Part shown: in pieces, positions 8,706-17,375 of the stretch | Layout: each line of letters starts with the position of its first letter | Numbering within the stretch: the stretch's first letter is position 1 | Assembly (NCBI RefSeq): GCF_002726155.1 | Contig: NZ_PBSH01000005.1 | Span: 64,659-128,658 of the forward strand | DNA from: Alcanivorax sp. | GTDB taxonomy: Bacteria; Pseudomonadota; Gammaproteobacteria; Pseudomonadales; Alcanivoracaceae | DNA length: 64,000 bases | Direction of reading: 5' to 3' | The notes under the pieces: generated by a model | What the model saw: the letters and a program-made list of their open reading frames with translations, nothing else | What the model was told of the DNA's origin: nothing | The model's database searches: none | Translations under genes and position numbers: made by a program

Positions 8706-9587
8706 TTACAACCAGTACACCGTGATAAACAGGAACAGCCACACCACGTCCACGAAGTGCCAGTACCAGGCACCCGCTTCCCAGGCGAAATTGTTCTCTT
8801 CATCAAAGTGCCCTTTGATCACACGCAGCAGGGTCACAAACAGGAAGATGGTCCCGATGGTCACGTGTGCACCGTGGAAACCGGTGAGCAGGAAGAACAG
8901 ACTACCGTAGATACCCGCATCCAGGGTCAGACCCAGCTCGGTGTAGGCGTGGATGTATTCTTCCACCTGCAGGAACAGGAAGATGATACCCAACACCACC
9001 GTCGCCGCCTGGAAAGCGATCAGGGTACCGCGCTTACCTTCCAGCAAGGCGTGGTGAGCGATAGTCAGCGTGATTGACGACACCAGCAGGATAGCCGTGT
9101 TGATGGCCGGCAGTCCCCATGCGCCCATGGCCTGGGTCGTATCACCCGCCGGGGTCACGGTCAGCGGCCACATGGCCTGGAAGTTCGGCCACAGCAGTTC
9201 GTGGGTCATGGCGTTGCTGCCTTCCCCGGACAACCACGGCAGGATCAGCCAGCGAGTGTAGAACATGGCGCCAAAGAAGGCCGCAAAGAACATCACTTCG
9301 GAAAAGATGAACCACAGCATGCCCTGACGATAGGAACCGCCCAGCTGATTGCTGTGCAAACCACCAACGGATTCATTGACGGTGTCACGCCACCACAGGG
9401 CGATCACTACCAGCAACCAGGTCAGGCCCAGGAAGAACAGAGGCTTGCCAAAGAAACTGGGCTCCATGTCCGCCATGGTGCTCTGCTGAATAAAATTTGC
9501 ACCGCCAATAGCGGTCATGAACAGGCCGATGGACGCGGTCAACGGCCAGGGGCTGCTCTCGGGAACGTAATACTTTTCAGTAGCCAT
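8706..9587 (-). CDS. coxC: Cytochrome c oxidase subunit III
   Basis: A 293-residue membrane protein with seven helices and the subunit III signatures WPLTASIG, WWRDTVNES, WFIFSEVMFFAAFFGAMF, ITLTIAHHALLEGKR, GFHGAHVTIGTIFL and a C-terminal WHFVDVVWLFLFI segment. It is the non-metal core subunit that stabilises subunit I in the inner membrane. It is the last gene of the leftward coxB-ctaD-ctaG-coxC operon and is followed by a strong terminator. Confidence 0.97.
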   Translation of the reverse strand: MATEKYYVPESSPWPLTASIGLFMTAIGGANFIQQSTMADMEPSFFGKPLFFLGLTWLLVVIALWWRDTVNESVGGLHSNQLGGSYRQGMLWFIFSEVMFFAAFFGAMFYTRWLILPWLSGEGSNAMTHELLWPNFQAMWPLTVTPAGDTTQAMGAWGLPAINTAILLVSSITLTIAHHALLEGKRGTLIAFQAATVVLGIIFLFLQVEEYIHAYTELGLTLDAGIYGSLFFLLTGFHGAHVTIGTIFLFVTLLRVIKGHFDEENNFAWEAGAWYWHFVDVVWLFLFITVYWL

Positions 9588-9615
9588 TAAAAAATCTCCT
9601 CTACAACCGGCTGTT

Positions 9616-10191
9616 CTAGTTAGCAGCCACGCTGTTGTTTTTACCGGCGACCCGCTCTGTCACATCGAAGATCGTATACGACAGAGTGAATTGGTTAATG
9701 TGACTGGGAATTTCCGGGTCCAGATAGAAAATCATCGGCATGTCTTTACGCTCACCTGCCAGCAATGTTTGCTGATCAAAACAGAAACACTGCGTCTTGT
9801 GCAGATATCGAGCCGCTTCCCCCGGTGTTACCGACGGGATGCTCTGGGTAATCATGTCCGATGAAGTCGGGTTGCTTGCGAAAAAATGCACCAGCGTAAT
9901 TTCCCCCGGATGCACTTTTACCCGCTTGGTCTCAGAGGTGAACTCCCCACTGATTCCGTCGCCCTTCTGGGTAATGAATTCCACTGTCACGGTACGATCT
10001 TCCACCACAGTCTCAGGCGCTTGAGTGGCAGCCGTACTCGATGTTTTTCCATTCAGTCCGGTGACATCACAGATAACGTTGTAAAAGGGCACCATGAGGA
10101 AGGCGAAGCCAAACATGGCCACCGCCCAAATCAACAGCTTTTTCAGCGTGCGCTTGTTGCGCTGTTCAACACTGAGCTGCTCGTCACTCAT
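9616..10191 (-). CDS. ctaG: Cytochrome c oxidase assembly protein CtaG/Cox11
   Basis: A 191-residue protein with one N-terminal membrane helix (about 17-36, LLIWAVAMFGFAFLMVPFY) and a periplasmic copper-binding domain. The hallmark CFCFDQQTL carries the two copper-ligand cysteines. MVPFYNVICDVTGLNGK is the conserved Cox11 start. The protein inserts copper into the CuB site of subunit I. It lies between ctaD and coxC, the order usual in pseudomonads and relatives. Confidence 0.95.
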   Translation of the reverse strand: MSDEQLSVEQRNKRTLKKLLIWAVAMFGFAFLMVPFYNVICDVTGLNGKTSSTAATQAPETVVEDRTVTVEFITQKGDGISGEFTSETKRVKVHPGEITLVHFFASNPTSSDMITQSIPSVTPGEAARYLHKTQCFCFDQQTLLAGERKDMPMIFYLDPEIPSHINQFTLSYTIFDVTERVAGKNNSVAAN

Positions 10192-10228
10192 GGTGCTCCT
10201 CCGTCAGTCTCTGTTACTTCACTCTCTG

Positions 10229-11836
10229 TTACTTGACCACCGGCGGGGTGTCATAGGTGTGGAACGGCGCCGGTGACGGCACTTCCCATTCCAGGCCTTC
10301 CGCACCTTCCCACGGTTTGGCCGGGGCTTTCTCGCCTTTCTTCATGGCACACAGCACGGTCACTGCCAGGAACAGCAACTGTGACAGGCCGAACCAGAAG
10401 CCACCAATGGAAATCCAGAAGTTGTAGTCCGCAAACTGCAACGCGTAGTCAGCGTAACGACGCGGCATGCCGGCCAGGCCCACGAAGTGCATGGGGAAGA
10501 ACAGCAGATTGGCGGAAATCAGGGAGTTCCAGAAGTGCAGTTCACCCAGGGTCTTGTTGGGCATGATGCCGGACCACTTCGGCAGCCAGTAGTAGGCAGC
10601 AGCGAAGATGGAGAAGATCGCACCGGTCACCAGCACGTAGTGGAAATGCGCCACCACGAAGTAGGTGTCATGGTACTGGAAGTCTACCGGGGTAATCGCC
10701 AGCATCAGGCCGGACAGACCACCACAGGTGAACAGCACCACAAAGGCGATCGCCCACTTCATTGGCAACTCGAAGGTCATAGACCCGCGCCACATGGTAG
10801 CGACCCAGTTGAACACCTTCACGCCGGTAGGCACGGAGATCAGCATGGTCATGTACATGAAGAACAGGGTACCGGCCAACGGCATGCCCACGGTGAACAT
10901 GTGGTGAGCCCACACGACAAAGGACAGCAGCGCAATGGAAGCAGTCGCATACACCATGGAGGCGTAACCGAACAGCGGCTTGCGGGCAAAGGCCGGGATG
11001 ATCGCTGACACGATACCGAAGCTCGGCAGGATCATGATGTACACCTCAGGATGACCGAAGAACCAGAACACATGCTGGAACAGTACCGGGTCACCACCAC
11101 CGGCGGCATCGAAGAAGCTGGTGCCGAAGTGACGATCCGTCAGCATCATGGTTACCGCGCCGGCCAGTACCGGGATTACCGCGATCAGTAGGAAAGCGGT
11201 GATCAGCCAGGTCCAGACGAACAGCGGCATCTTCATCAGGGTCATGCCCGGGGCACGCATGTTGAAGACGGTAACGACCACGTTGATAGCACCCATGATG
11301 GAGGAGATACCCATCATGTGAACGGACAGAATGAACAGGTCAGTCGACGCAGGGCCGTACTTGGTCGACAGCGGCGCGTAGAAGGTCCAACCAAAGTTCG
11401 GGGCGCTGGGGTTGCCGGCACCGAACGCGCTCATCACTACCGAACCAATCAGGATGGTGAAAGCGAAAGGCAGGATCCAGAAGGACCAGTTATTCATCCG
11501 CGGCAGCGCCATGTCCGGCGCACCGATCATCAAGGGAATCATCCAGTTGGCCAGGCCAACCGTGGCGGGCATCACCGCACCAAATACCATGACCAGACCG
11601 TGCACGGTGGTCATCTGGTTGAAGAATTCCGGATCCACGAACTGCATGCCGGGCTCAAGCAGCTCGGCACGAATTACCATGGCAAGGAAACCGCCGGACA
11701 GGAACATGGCGAAGCTGAACCACAGGTACAGGGTACCGATATCTTTGTGGTTGGTGCTGAACAGCCAACGTTTCAGGCCGGTCGGGGCGTGGTGATGATC
11801 GTGATGATCATCATGGGTTGCAGCTGCAGTAGACAT
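10229..11836 (-). CDS. ctaD: Cytochrome c oxidase subunit I
   Basis: A 535-residue heme-copper oxidase subunit with twelve membrane helices. The N terminus is His-rich (HDDHHDHHH), followed by the conserved LFSTNHKDIGTLYLWF. Heme a, heme a3 and CuB ligands are in TTVHGLVMVFGAVMP, FWFFGHPEVYIMILP (HPEVY near residue 260) and VVAHFHYVL (near 395). The glutamate of the D channel (GHPE) and the lysine of the K channel (FVVLFT/MPLAGTLFFMYMT region) are consistent with an A-type oxidase. It reduces O2 to water and pumps protons. It is the second gene of the operon. Confidence 0.97.
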   Translation of the reverse strand: MSTAAATHDDHHDHHHAPTGLKRWLFSTNHKDIGTLYLWFSFAMFLSGGFLAMVIRAELLEPGMQFVDPEFFNQMTTVHGLVMVFGAVMPATVGLANWMIPLMIGAPDMALPRMNNWSFWILPFAFTILIGSVVMSAFGAGNPSAPNFGWTFYAPLSTKYGPASTDLFILSVHMMGISSIMGAINVVVTVFNMRAPGMTLMKMPLFVWTWLITAFLLIAVIPVLAGAVTMMLTDRHFGTSFFDAAGGGDPVLFQHVFWFFGHPEVYIMILPSFGIVSAIIPAFARKPLFGYASMVYATASIALLSFVVWAHHMFTVGMPLAGTLFFMYMTMLISVPTGVKVFNWVATMWRGSMTFELPMKWAIAFVVLFTCGGLSGLMLAITPVDFQYHDTYFVVAHFHYVLVTGAIFSIFAAAYYWLPKWSGIMPNKTLGELHFWNSLISANLLFFPMHFVGLAGMPRRYADYALQFADYNFWISIGGFWFGLSQLLFLAVTVLCAMKKGEKAPAKPWEGAEGLEWEVPSPAPFHTYDTPPVVK

Positions 11837-11850
11837 TGCTATCCCCTCCC

Positions 11851-13059
11851 TTATTCGTGGTCGTTAACGTCGGCGGGCTGAATCAGATCGCCGGTGTCGT
11901 TGCCGAAAGCATTACGCTCGTAGGTGATCACCGCCGCAATCTGGCGAGGTGTCAGCTGAGCCTTGAAGCTGGGCATGGCGGCACGGCCATTCACCAACAC
12001 ATCGATATGCTCGTTCAGGTGCTCTTTCTTGGTAGCGAATTCCGTACCGGCAAACGCCAGGCCGATACCGCCTTCACCATTGGCACCGTGACACAGGGCA
12101 CAAGCGCTGTCGTAAACCTGCTTGCCTTCTTCCAGCGCCTGATCGATACCGGCAAACGGTGTCAGATCCGGGCCAGAGGCTGCTTTTTCTTTCTCTTCGG
12201 CAATCCAGGTCTTGAACTCGTCCTGGGTCACCACTTCTACAGCAATCGGCATGAAGGCGTGGTTCTTGCCACACAGTTCCGCACACTGGCCGTAGTAAGT
12301 GCCTTCCTTACCTTCCGGTACCAGCGCCCAGGTTTCGTTGACGAACCCGGGGATTGCATCTTTCTTGCCGCCGAAATCCGGCACCCAGAAAGAATGGATC
12401 ACGTCGTCGGACGTCACCAGGAAGCGTACTTTCTGGCCCGACGGAATGATCAGTTTGTTATCCACTTCCAGGTTGTAGTTGTGGTCTTTCTCGGGAGCGT
12501 CCTTGCCGACCAGATCTTTCGCGGTGCCATAGGGGAACAGACCGCCGGACAGAACCGGGTTGTTGTACTGTTCCGGCGGCGTGGCCAGGTTGGAGAAGAA
12601 AGACACACCAATATCGTTGTCGTCTTCGTACGTCAGGTACTCGTAACTCCACTTCCAGCGATAGCCGGTCACCTTCACCGTCAGTTCTGACTCAGCGGTA
12701 TCGTCCAGCTGAACCAGTACGCGGGTGGCCGGCACGGCCATGGCGATCAGGATAACGAAGGGGATCACTGTCCACAGCACCTCGAAAAACACGTTTTCGT
12801 GGAAGGTGGAAGGATTCGGGTTCTTGGAACGGCGGTGGCGGATCATCGAGAACAGAATCAGGCCACAGACCAGAAGACCGATGACGGTCACGATCCAGAG
12901 AACGGTGGTGTGAAGATTTTGAACTTCCTGACTGACCTGGGTTACCCCCGGTCGCAGGTCGAGATCGGAACGTTCGGTCCAGTCGCTAGCGAAGGTCATG
13001 CCACTGATCATCAGTGACGTCAGACCCGCCGCCGCGCGGTGGAACAGAGTTGACTGCAT
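11851..13059 (-). CDS. coxB: Cytochrome c oxidase subunit II with fused cytochrome c domain
   Basis: A 402-residue protein made of a signal/N-terminal helix, two membrane helices (about 45-70 and 88-112), and a periplasmic cupredoxin domain. The CuA ligands are in GQCAELCGKNHAFMP (Cys259, Cys263, His267, Met270). A C-terminal c-type cytochrome follows, with a CALCH heme site (320-324) and a distal-ligand AAMPSF methionine. The fusion makes this a caa3-like subunit II that can pass electrons internally from its own heme c to CuA. It is the first gene of the leftward operon, facing a 397-base divergent region. Confidence 0.95.
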   Translation of the reverse strand: MQSTLFHRAAAGLTSLMISGMTFASDWTERSDLDLRPGVTQVSQEVQNLHTTVLWIVTVIGLLVCGLILFSMIRHRRSKNPNPSTFHENVFFEVLWTVIPFVILIAMAVPATRVLVQLDDTAESELTVKVTGYRWKWSYEYLTYEDDNDIGVSFFSNLATPPEQYNNPVLSGGLFPYGTAKDLVGKDAPEKDHNYNLEVDNKLIIPSGQKVRFLVTSDDVIHSFWVPDFGGKKDAIPGFVNETWALVPEGKEGTYYGQCAELCGKNHAFMPIAVEVVTQDEFKTWIAEEKEKAASGPDLTPFAGIDQALEEGKQVYDSACALCHGANGEGGIGLAFAGTEFATKKEHLNEHIDVLVNGRAAMPSFKAQLTPRQIAAVITYERNAFGNDTGDLIQPADVNDHE

Positions 13060-13456
13060 GCGTTTGCTCCCTGTTTTCCCCAGCGCTACCCCGTTACAGG
13101 CACGCTTGTTCTTTGCCGTTACCGGCGCCTGGAAAGCGAGTTTCAGGATTGATGCAGCGAAACGGTCACCAGACCTTCCCCAGTCACATCCACAGCCAAG
13201 GGGGCGGCCGTTTAACGTGTCACATGGGAGGCAAAACCCAATAAAATCAAATAGCTATTTACCGCTATGCTGATTTCATTGAATTGCCGGAGGTGTGGCA
13301 AATTGTCCCACTGCATTTATGGGCGCCAACTCTAGTCATTCGCATGGCTAAAGTCCAGCCGAAACGTAGGGTTTATCAAGCCTTTCAGGCAGATACGAAA
13401 GCCGAACGCTATGCTACACTCCGCCTCTATTCCCCTACCCAGCGTCCCTTTTTGCC
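13060..13456. other. Divergent intergenic region between coxB and the DUF1820 gene
   Basis: This 397-base gap holds no convincing gene. It must contain the leftward coxB promoter and the rightward DUF1820 promoter. A CTATGCTACACT stretch near 13408-13421 is a plausible -10 for the rightward gene. An AT-rich segment around 13238-13285 interrupts the generally GC-rich sequence and is the most likely regulatory core. Confidence 0.4.
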
Positions 13457-13792
13457 ATGTCAAAACGCCGTCCCATTTACCGCGTCATATTCCAGAATCA
13501 GGGGCAAACCTACGAAGTTTATGCCTCCGAGATATACCAAAGTGATCTGCATGGCTTTATCGAGGTCGAAGAATTCCTGTTTGATGAGCGCAGCGGTGTG
13601 CTGGTGGATCCGTCGGAAGAAAAGCTAAAAAGCGAGTTTTCAGGGGTTCTGCGGTCTTACATCCCCATGCATGCGGTCATTCGCATTGATGAGGTCGAAA
13701 AGGAAGGGGTCGGCAAGATCACTGAATCACGCACAGAGCCCCGCAACAGCAACGTTTCTCCTTTCCCCATGCCGCCAGGTCCGGGCAAATAG
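13457..13792 (+). CDS. DUF1820 family protein
   Basis: A 111-residue cytoplasmic protein. The start KRRPIYRVIFQNQGQTYEVYASEIYQSD and the following FIEVEEFLFDERSGVLVDPSEEKL match the DUF1820 family, found across Pseudomonas and related gammaproteobacteria. The C-terminal tail is Pro-rich. Its function is unknown. It is a single gene lying divergently from the oxidase operon. Confidence 0.8.
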   Translation: MSKRRPIYRVIFQNQGQTYEVYASEIYQSDLHGFIEVEEFLFDERSGVLVDPSEEKLKSEFSGVLRSYIPMHAVIRIDEVEKEGVGKITESRTEPRNSNVSPFPMPPGPGK

Positions 13793-13822
13793 CGCACCGG
13801 TCTCTACAAAAGCACTGCCCCC

Positions 13823-13857
13823 AAAAAAAAGAAGGGCGCCGGTTAGACCGAGCGCCC
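13823..13857 (-). terminator. Intrinsic terminator for a leftward transcript
   Basis: On the minus strand a GC stem (GGGCGC plus CGG against CCG plus GCGCCC, one bulged A, five-base loop) is followed by a run of T residues (A-run 13823-13830 on the plus strand). This orientation stops a leftward transcript, although the only sure gene just upstream on that strand is the DUF2909 gene more than 500 bases away. It supports a short minus-strand gene or RNA in 13860-14390. Confidence 0.75.
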
Positions 13858-13960
13858 AGAGGGTTGCCTGATGTTACTAAGAGGAGAAAACGTATTTTGC
13901 CTACTGAATTAGTCCGCGCGCGAATGCAAAGGTTCCCGCAAGACTGAAAAAACCTTCCCG

Positions 13961-14128
13961 TTAGCGAGGAACATCCCGGGAGGCATGATGACTGCCATGG
14001 AGGGGGCGACAGAAAGAGCGGCCAGCGGAAACGTCAGCGCGAGCACTGCGTGCCAGGAGCATTGCCTGCTCAGCCCGCGCAATCATGCGAACAAACAGAA
14101 TCAGCGCAAACCGTGTCATCCATTCCAT
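13961..14128 (-). CDS. Candidate small protein (55 residues), unknown
   Basis: Reading leftwards from the ATG at 14128 gives 55 residues beginning MEWMTRFALILFVRMIARAEQ. A GAGGAA ribosome-binding sequence lies six bases before this ATG, and an intrinsic terminator for the same strand lies about 100 bases after the stop. The first 28 residues could form an amphipathic or membrane helix, and the tail is basic with several His. I do not recognise a family. The terminator and ribosome site raise it above chance, but it could instead be part of a small RNA. Confidence 0.35.
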   Translation of the reverse strand: MEWMTRFALILFVRMIARAEQAMLLARSARADVSAGRSFCRPLHGSHHASRDVPR

Positions 14129-14392
14129 CGTCATTTCCTCTAATCGCCGCTCAACTTCTATCACCGCCTTATTAAGGCCGGCGATCGAATCCCGGCCAAA
14201 GCCTTGCCCGGGAATCCAATAAAGGAAGCGGGGAAGTGCATCCGTGCTCCCTGGCCATCCTTGCTGGCCCTTCTCCGCGTATCTCACTCAAGGCGAGTTA
14301 CCCTATCAGAGGCGCCTTTTCCGTCTTCGTTCACCGGCCGGCTGCGTTTTTACCGCCCTTTTACAAGCGCCAGGCACTACCACGCCACAACC

Positions 14393-14668
14393 CTACTCTC
14401 CCTGATCCCGGGAAGGGGCGACCTCGCCGGACTGAATCGGCTCGCCATACCGCAGGGTCGGGTTTACATCGTGCGGCTGCACCCACCCCATATACATGCT
14501 GAGGATAATGAACAGAAACACCGCCACGGAAAAACCCACACGCCAGGCCAGCGCTCGCATGGTCTTGCCTTCCTTGCCCTGCCCCTTCACCAGCGACATG
14601 AGCGCACGCCCCAGAGAAATCACTGCCGCCAGCAGCAGAATGACTACAATCAGCTTTACCCACCACAT
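14393..14668 (-). CDS. DUF2909 twin-helix membrane protein of the oxidase locus
   Basis: The start is the ATG at 14668, seven bases after an AAGGAG ribosome site, giving 91 residues. Two membrane helices (about 3-22 and 43-62) flank a basic loop (LVKGQGKEGKTMRALAWR). This layout, with RALAWRVGFSVAVFLFI, matches the twin-helix DUF2909 family usually found beside SURF1 in pseudomonad cytochrome oxidase clusters. It may help oxidase assembly, though no activity has been assigned. It is divergent from SURF1. Confidence 0.78.
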   Translation of the reverse strand: MWWVKLIVVILLLAAVISLGRALMSLVKGQGKEGKTMRALAWRVGFSVAVFLFIILSMYMGWVQPHDVNPTLRYGEPIQSGEVAPSRDQGE

Positions 14669-14928
14669 ACTCGTTATCTCCTTGAACGCATTACCAAGGC
14701 GTATAAACACACAGCCCGGATTCCCTGGATGAAAAGCCCGGCCAGCTATGTACAATGTGCCGCCATTACTGTGTGGACAACCCGGGATGATCTCGGGGCC
14801 GCCTTTATATGCGGCTATTGTAATGGCCGACTCTGCCAGTGCACGCACTATCTGGCCTGTGCTGGCCGTCCACGGACCGGGCAAGCCACCGTTTTGCTAC
14901 GCCACTGCTGTCATGAGGGCAGACCGCC

Positions 14929-15681
14929 ATGCCTCACACTCACCGCCGTGCCCCCTGGATCGCACTGATCGCCACCCTGATCGTCTCTGGAGTGTGCCTG
15001 CGACTGGCTTTCTGGCAGCTGGAGCGGGCCGATGAAAAGCGACAGTGGCTCACGGAGCAGAGTGAACGGGCCACCCTGCCACCGGCAGACCTGCCCACCC
15101 TGCAGGCCGCCGATGATCCCATGCACCGCCGCGCCTCCATTTCCGGCCACTTTGATAATGCCCATAACGTATTGCTGGACAATCGCACCCTGAACGGCGT
15201 GGCTGGCTACCACCTGCTAACCCCGTTTGAAACCCGCAAAGGGCGCTGGGTACTGGTCAACCGGGGCTGGCTCCCCCGGGGCAACGACCGCGCCAATCTG
15301 CCCACCATTGCCCCGATCACAGGAAACCTGACCGTCACCGGTGCCGTATACCGCCCGTCCCGTGATGTTTTTGTGCTCAAGGACATGCCATTGCCCGACA
15401 ATCAGTGGCCATTACGGGTTCAGAAAGTGGATTTTGACGCTATTGGCGAACAACTTGGGGTAGAATTGGCGCCCTTTGAAATTCGGGTCACCCCGGAACT
15501 GGCGCTGGGCAGCAACGCACCGCTACCCCGGCACTGGCAGGACGTGACGGTGATGGGCCCGGAACGGCACAAGGCTTATGCATTGCAGTGGTTCGCACTG
15601 GCACTGGCCGCCCTGCTGATATATGTTGCCGCCGCACTCCGAAACTGGCGCAAAGCACGCAAGACGCGAGAGGAACAGTAA
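14929..15681 (+). CDS. SURF1-family cytochrome oxidase biogenesis protein
   Basis: A 250-residue protein with a membrane helix at each end (about 9-27 and 219-238) and a periplasmic domain between, the SURF1/Shy1 topology. Recognisable pieces are LAFWQLERADEKRQWL, RRASISGHFDNAHNVLLDNRTLNGVAGYHLLTPF, VLVNRGWLPRG and the C-terminal HKAYALQWFALALAALLIYV. SURF1 proteins bind heme A and help deliver it to subunit I. It is the first gene of the rightward assembly operon, and its TAA overlaps the next ATG by one base. Confidence 0.93.
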   Translation: MPHTHRRAPWIALIATLIVSGVCLRLAFWQLERADEKRQWLTEQSERATLPPADLPTLQAADDPMHRRASISGHFDNAHNVLLDNRTLNGVAGYHLLTPFETRKGRWVLVNRGWLPRGNDRANLPTIAPITGNLTVTGAVYRPSRDVFVLKDMPLPDNQWPLRVQKVDFDAIGEQLGVELAPFEIRVTPELALGSNAPLPRHWQDVTVMGPERHKAYALQWFALALAALLIYVAAALRNWRKARKTREEQ

Positions 15682-16295
15682 TGTCCCCACGGACCAAAAA
15701 CAGGGTCACCTTGTTAGCCATCATTGCTCCCTTTGTCCTGTTTTTCCTGGCCGGGCGCTTCCTGATTGATGTCCAGGAGCTGCCCAAGGTCAACAAGGGC
15801 CAACTGCTGGTTCCACACATTGACATGGCGAGCCTGAACGCCACTGACAGCAAGCAGCAGCCCTACGACGGCAATGATATGAGCACGCAGTGGACCTTGC
15901 TCTATGTGGCCGGGGAAGACTGCGACACTCGCTGCAAGAACGGCCTCTATTATCAAGTACAGCAAGTGCGCCTGACCCTGGGCGAAGACATTCAGCGAGT
16001 GCGTCGGGTCATTTTGCATACAGCCCCGGCCGGCGCGGAATTGCAGACGTTCCTCACCGACAAGGTGGACGGCATGATTTCTATCCATGCCGCTTCCGCC
16101 GATGTCACCCAGGCACTGGCCCCGGTGTATGCCCCCGATGCCAGCCAGCCCATTGGCGATATTTTTCTGGTCAGCCCGGACGGCCAGATCTTCATGCGTT
16201 ATCCCACGCACGAAAACATGGATGCCACCCTCGAAGAGGCGGAGAACATCCGCGTCGATCTCAAACGGACCCTAAAAGGGTCACTGATCGGTTAA
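15681..16295 (+). CDS. Sco-like membrane protein of the oxidase assembly operon
   Basis: The start is the ATG at 15681 inside the SURF1 stop (TAATG), giving 204 residues. One N-terminal membrane helix (about 13-30) is followed by a periplasmic domain. AGEDCDTRCKNGLYYQVQQVRLTLG carries a CxxxC pair at the position of the Sco1 copper site, and the later strand PIGDIFLVSPDGQIFMRYP resembles the end of a thioredoxin-like fold. Proteins at this spot in pseudomonad cox clusters are usually left as hypothetical. A role in CuA maturation or thiol reduction is an inference from the fold and position. Confidence 0.72.
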   Translation: MSPRTKNRVTLLAIIAPFVLFFLAGRFLIDVQELPKVNKGQLLVPHIDMASLNATDSKQQPYDGNDMSTQWTLLYVAGEDCDTRCKNGLYYQVQQVRLTLGEDIQRVRRVILHTAPAGAELQTFLTDKVDGMISIHAASADVTQALAPVYAPDASQPIGDIFLVSPDGQIFMRYPTHENMDATLEEAENIRVDLKRTLKGSLIG

Positions 16296-16310
16296 GGCAG
16301 GCTCTTGATT

Positions 16311-17375
16311 ATGCAAACCCCCACCACCGCATCGCAGCGCTGGCTGCGCCGTTTCTGCATTCTGGCCGTCATTCTGGCCGCTGGCGTGATCACCCTGGGC
16401 GCCTGGACCCGGCTATCCGATGCGGGCCTGGGCTGCCCGGACTGGCCTGGCTGTTACGGTCACCTGGACGTACGCAAGGCCATTGAACATGTGGCCACCA
16501 CCAACGAAACCACCCCCGGCGCCCTGCGCGAGGCGCACAAGACCGTGCCGGAAATGGTGCACCGCTATTTCGCCTCAACCCTGGGCCTGGTGATTATCAT
16601 CATCGCCGCGCTGTCCTTTGTTAACCGCAAGCGGGAAAAGCAGCCTCTGAAGCTGCCTTTATTCCTGGTAGCACTGGTTATCTTCCAGGGTATTCTCGGC
16701 ATGTGGACGGTGACCATGGGGCTGCAGCCCACTATCGTGATGCTGCATTTACTCGGTGGTTTTACCACCTTCACCCTGCTGGTTCTTCTCACCGCCCGGG
16801 TGTTCCGTTGGCCCAGCTTCCTCAACGACTGTGATGTGCTGACCCTCAAACCGCTGGCATCGGTGACTCTGGCCGCCGTTATCCTGCAAATCGCCCTGGG
16901 CGGCTGGACCGCCAGCAACTATGCAGCCGTGGCCTGCACCGATCTACCGGTGTGCGAAGAAGGCTGGCAGGACCGGCTGAATTTCGAGGAAGCGTTTATT
17001 TTCTGGGGGCACGAGCATGACAAACCGGATTACGAGTACGGCGTCCTCGACAACGACGCGCGCACGACCATTCACGTGATGCACCGCTTCGGCGCCCTGG
17101 TAGTCACCCTGCTGATGCTGCTGTTGGTGGGCAAGATTCTGCTGCGTGCCCGTAGTGTGTTCTTCCGCAATTTCGCACTGGTGATGCTTGGCATCCTCAG
17201 CCTGCAGATCGGTCTGGGCCTGAGTAATGTGATGTTCGCGGTGCCGCTGGATGTGGCCGTGGCCCATAACTTCGTGGCAGTGATACTGTTGGCCAGCCTG
17301 GTGCTGTTCATCCGCGCCATTAACGTGAAATGCGGCAAGCGCCAGCCCCCCAAACAGCAAGGAGCCCCGTCATGA
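16311..17375 (+). CDS. ctaA: Heme A synthase (COX15/CtaA)
   Basis: The ATG at 16311 is preferred to an upstream in-frame TTG at 16305, giving 354 residues with eight membrane helices. Conserved elements include GAWTRLSDAGLGCPDWPGCYG near the N terminus, VPEMVHRYFASTLGL (heme ligand His), MLHLLGGFTTF, GGWTASNYAAVACTDLPVC and IHVMHRFGALVV. The enzyme oxidises the C8 methyl of heme O to make heme A for the oxidase. It is followed directly by ctaB in a four-base ATGA overlap. Confidence 0.95.
   Translation: MQTPTTASQRWLRRFCILAVILAAGVITLGAWTRLSDAGLGCPDWPGCYGHLDVRKAIEHVATTNETTPGALREAHKTVPEMVHRYFASTLGLVIIIIAALSFVNRKREKQPLKLPLFLVALVIFQGILGMWTVTMGLQPTIVMLHLLGGFTTFTLLVLLTARVFRWPSFLNDCDVLTLKPLASVTLAAVILQIALGGWTASNYAAVACTDLPVCEEGWQDRLNFEEAFIFWGHEHDKPDYEYGVLDNDARTTIHVMHRFGALVVTLLMLLLVGKILLRARSVFFRNFALVMLGILSLQIGLGLSNVMFAVPLDVAVAHNFVAVILLASLVLFIRAINVKCGKRQPPKQQGAPS

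Noticed and set aside
10208..10234. Twelve-base direct repeat (TCTCTGTTACTT) at the ctaD stop codon
   Set aside because: Only two short copies exist, one of them containing the stop codon. It looks like a simple local duplication without a clear role.
10487..11881. Several antisense frames of 170-190 codons over ctaD
   Set aside because: They are His/Gly-rich shadows of a highly conserved membrane protein gene and do not look like real proteins.
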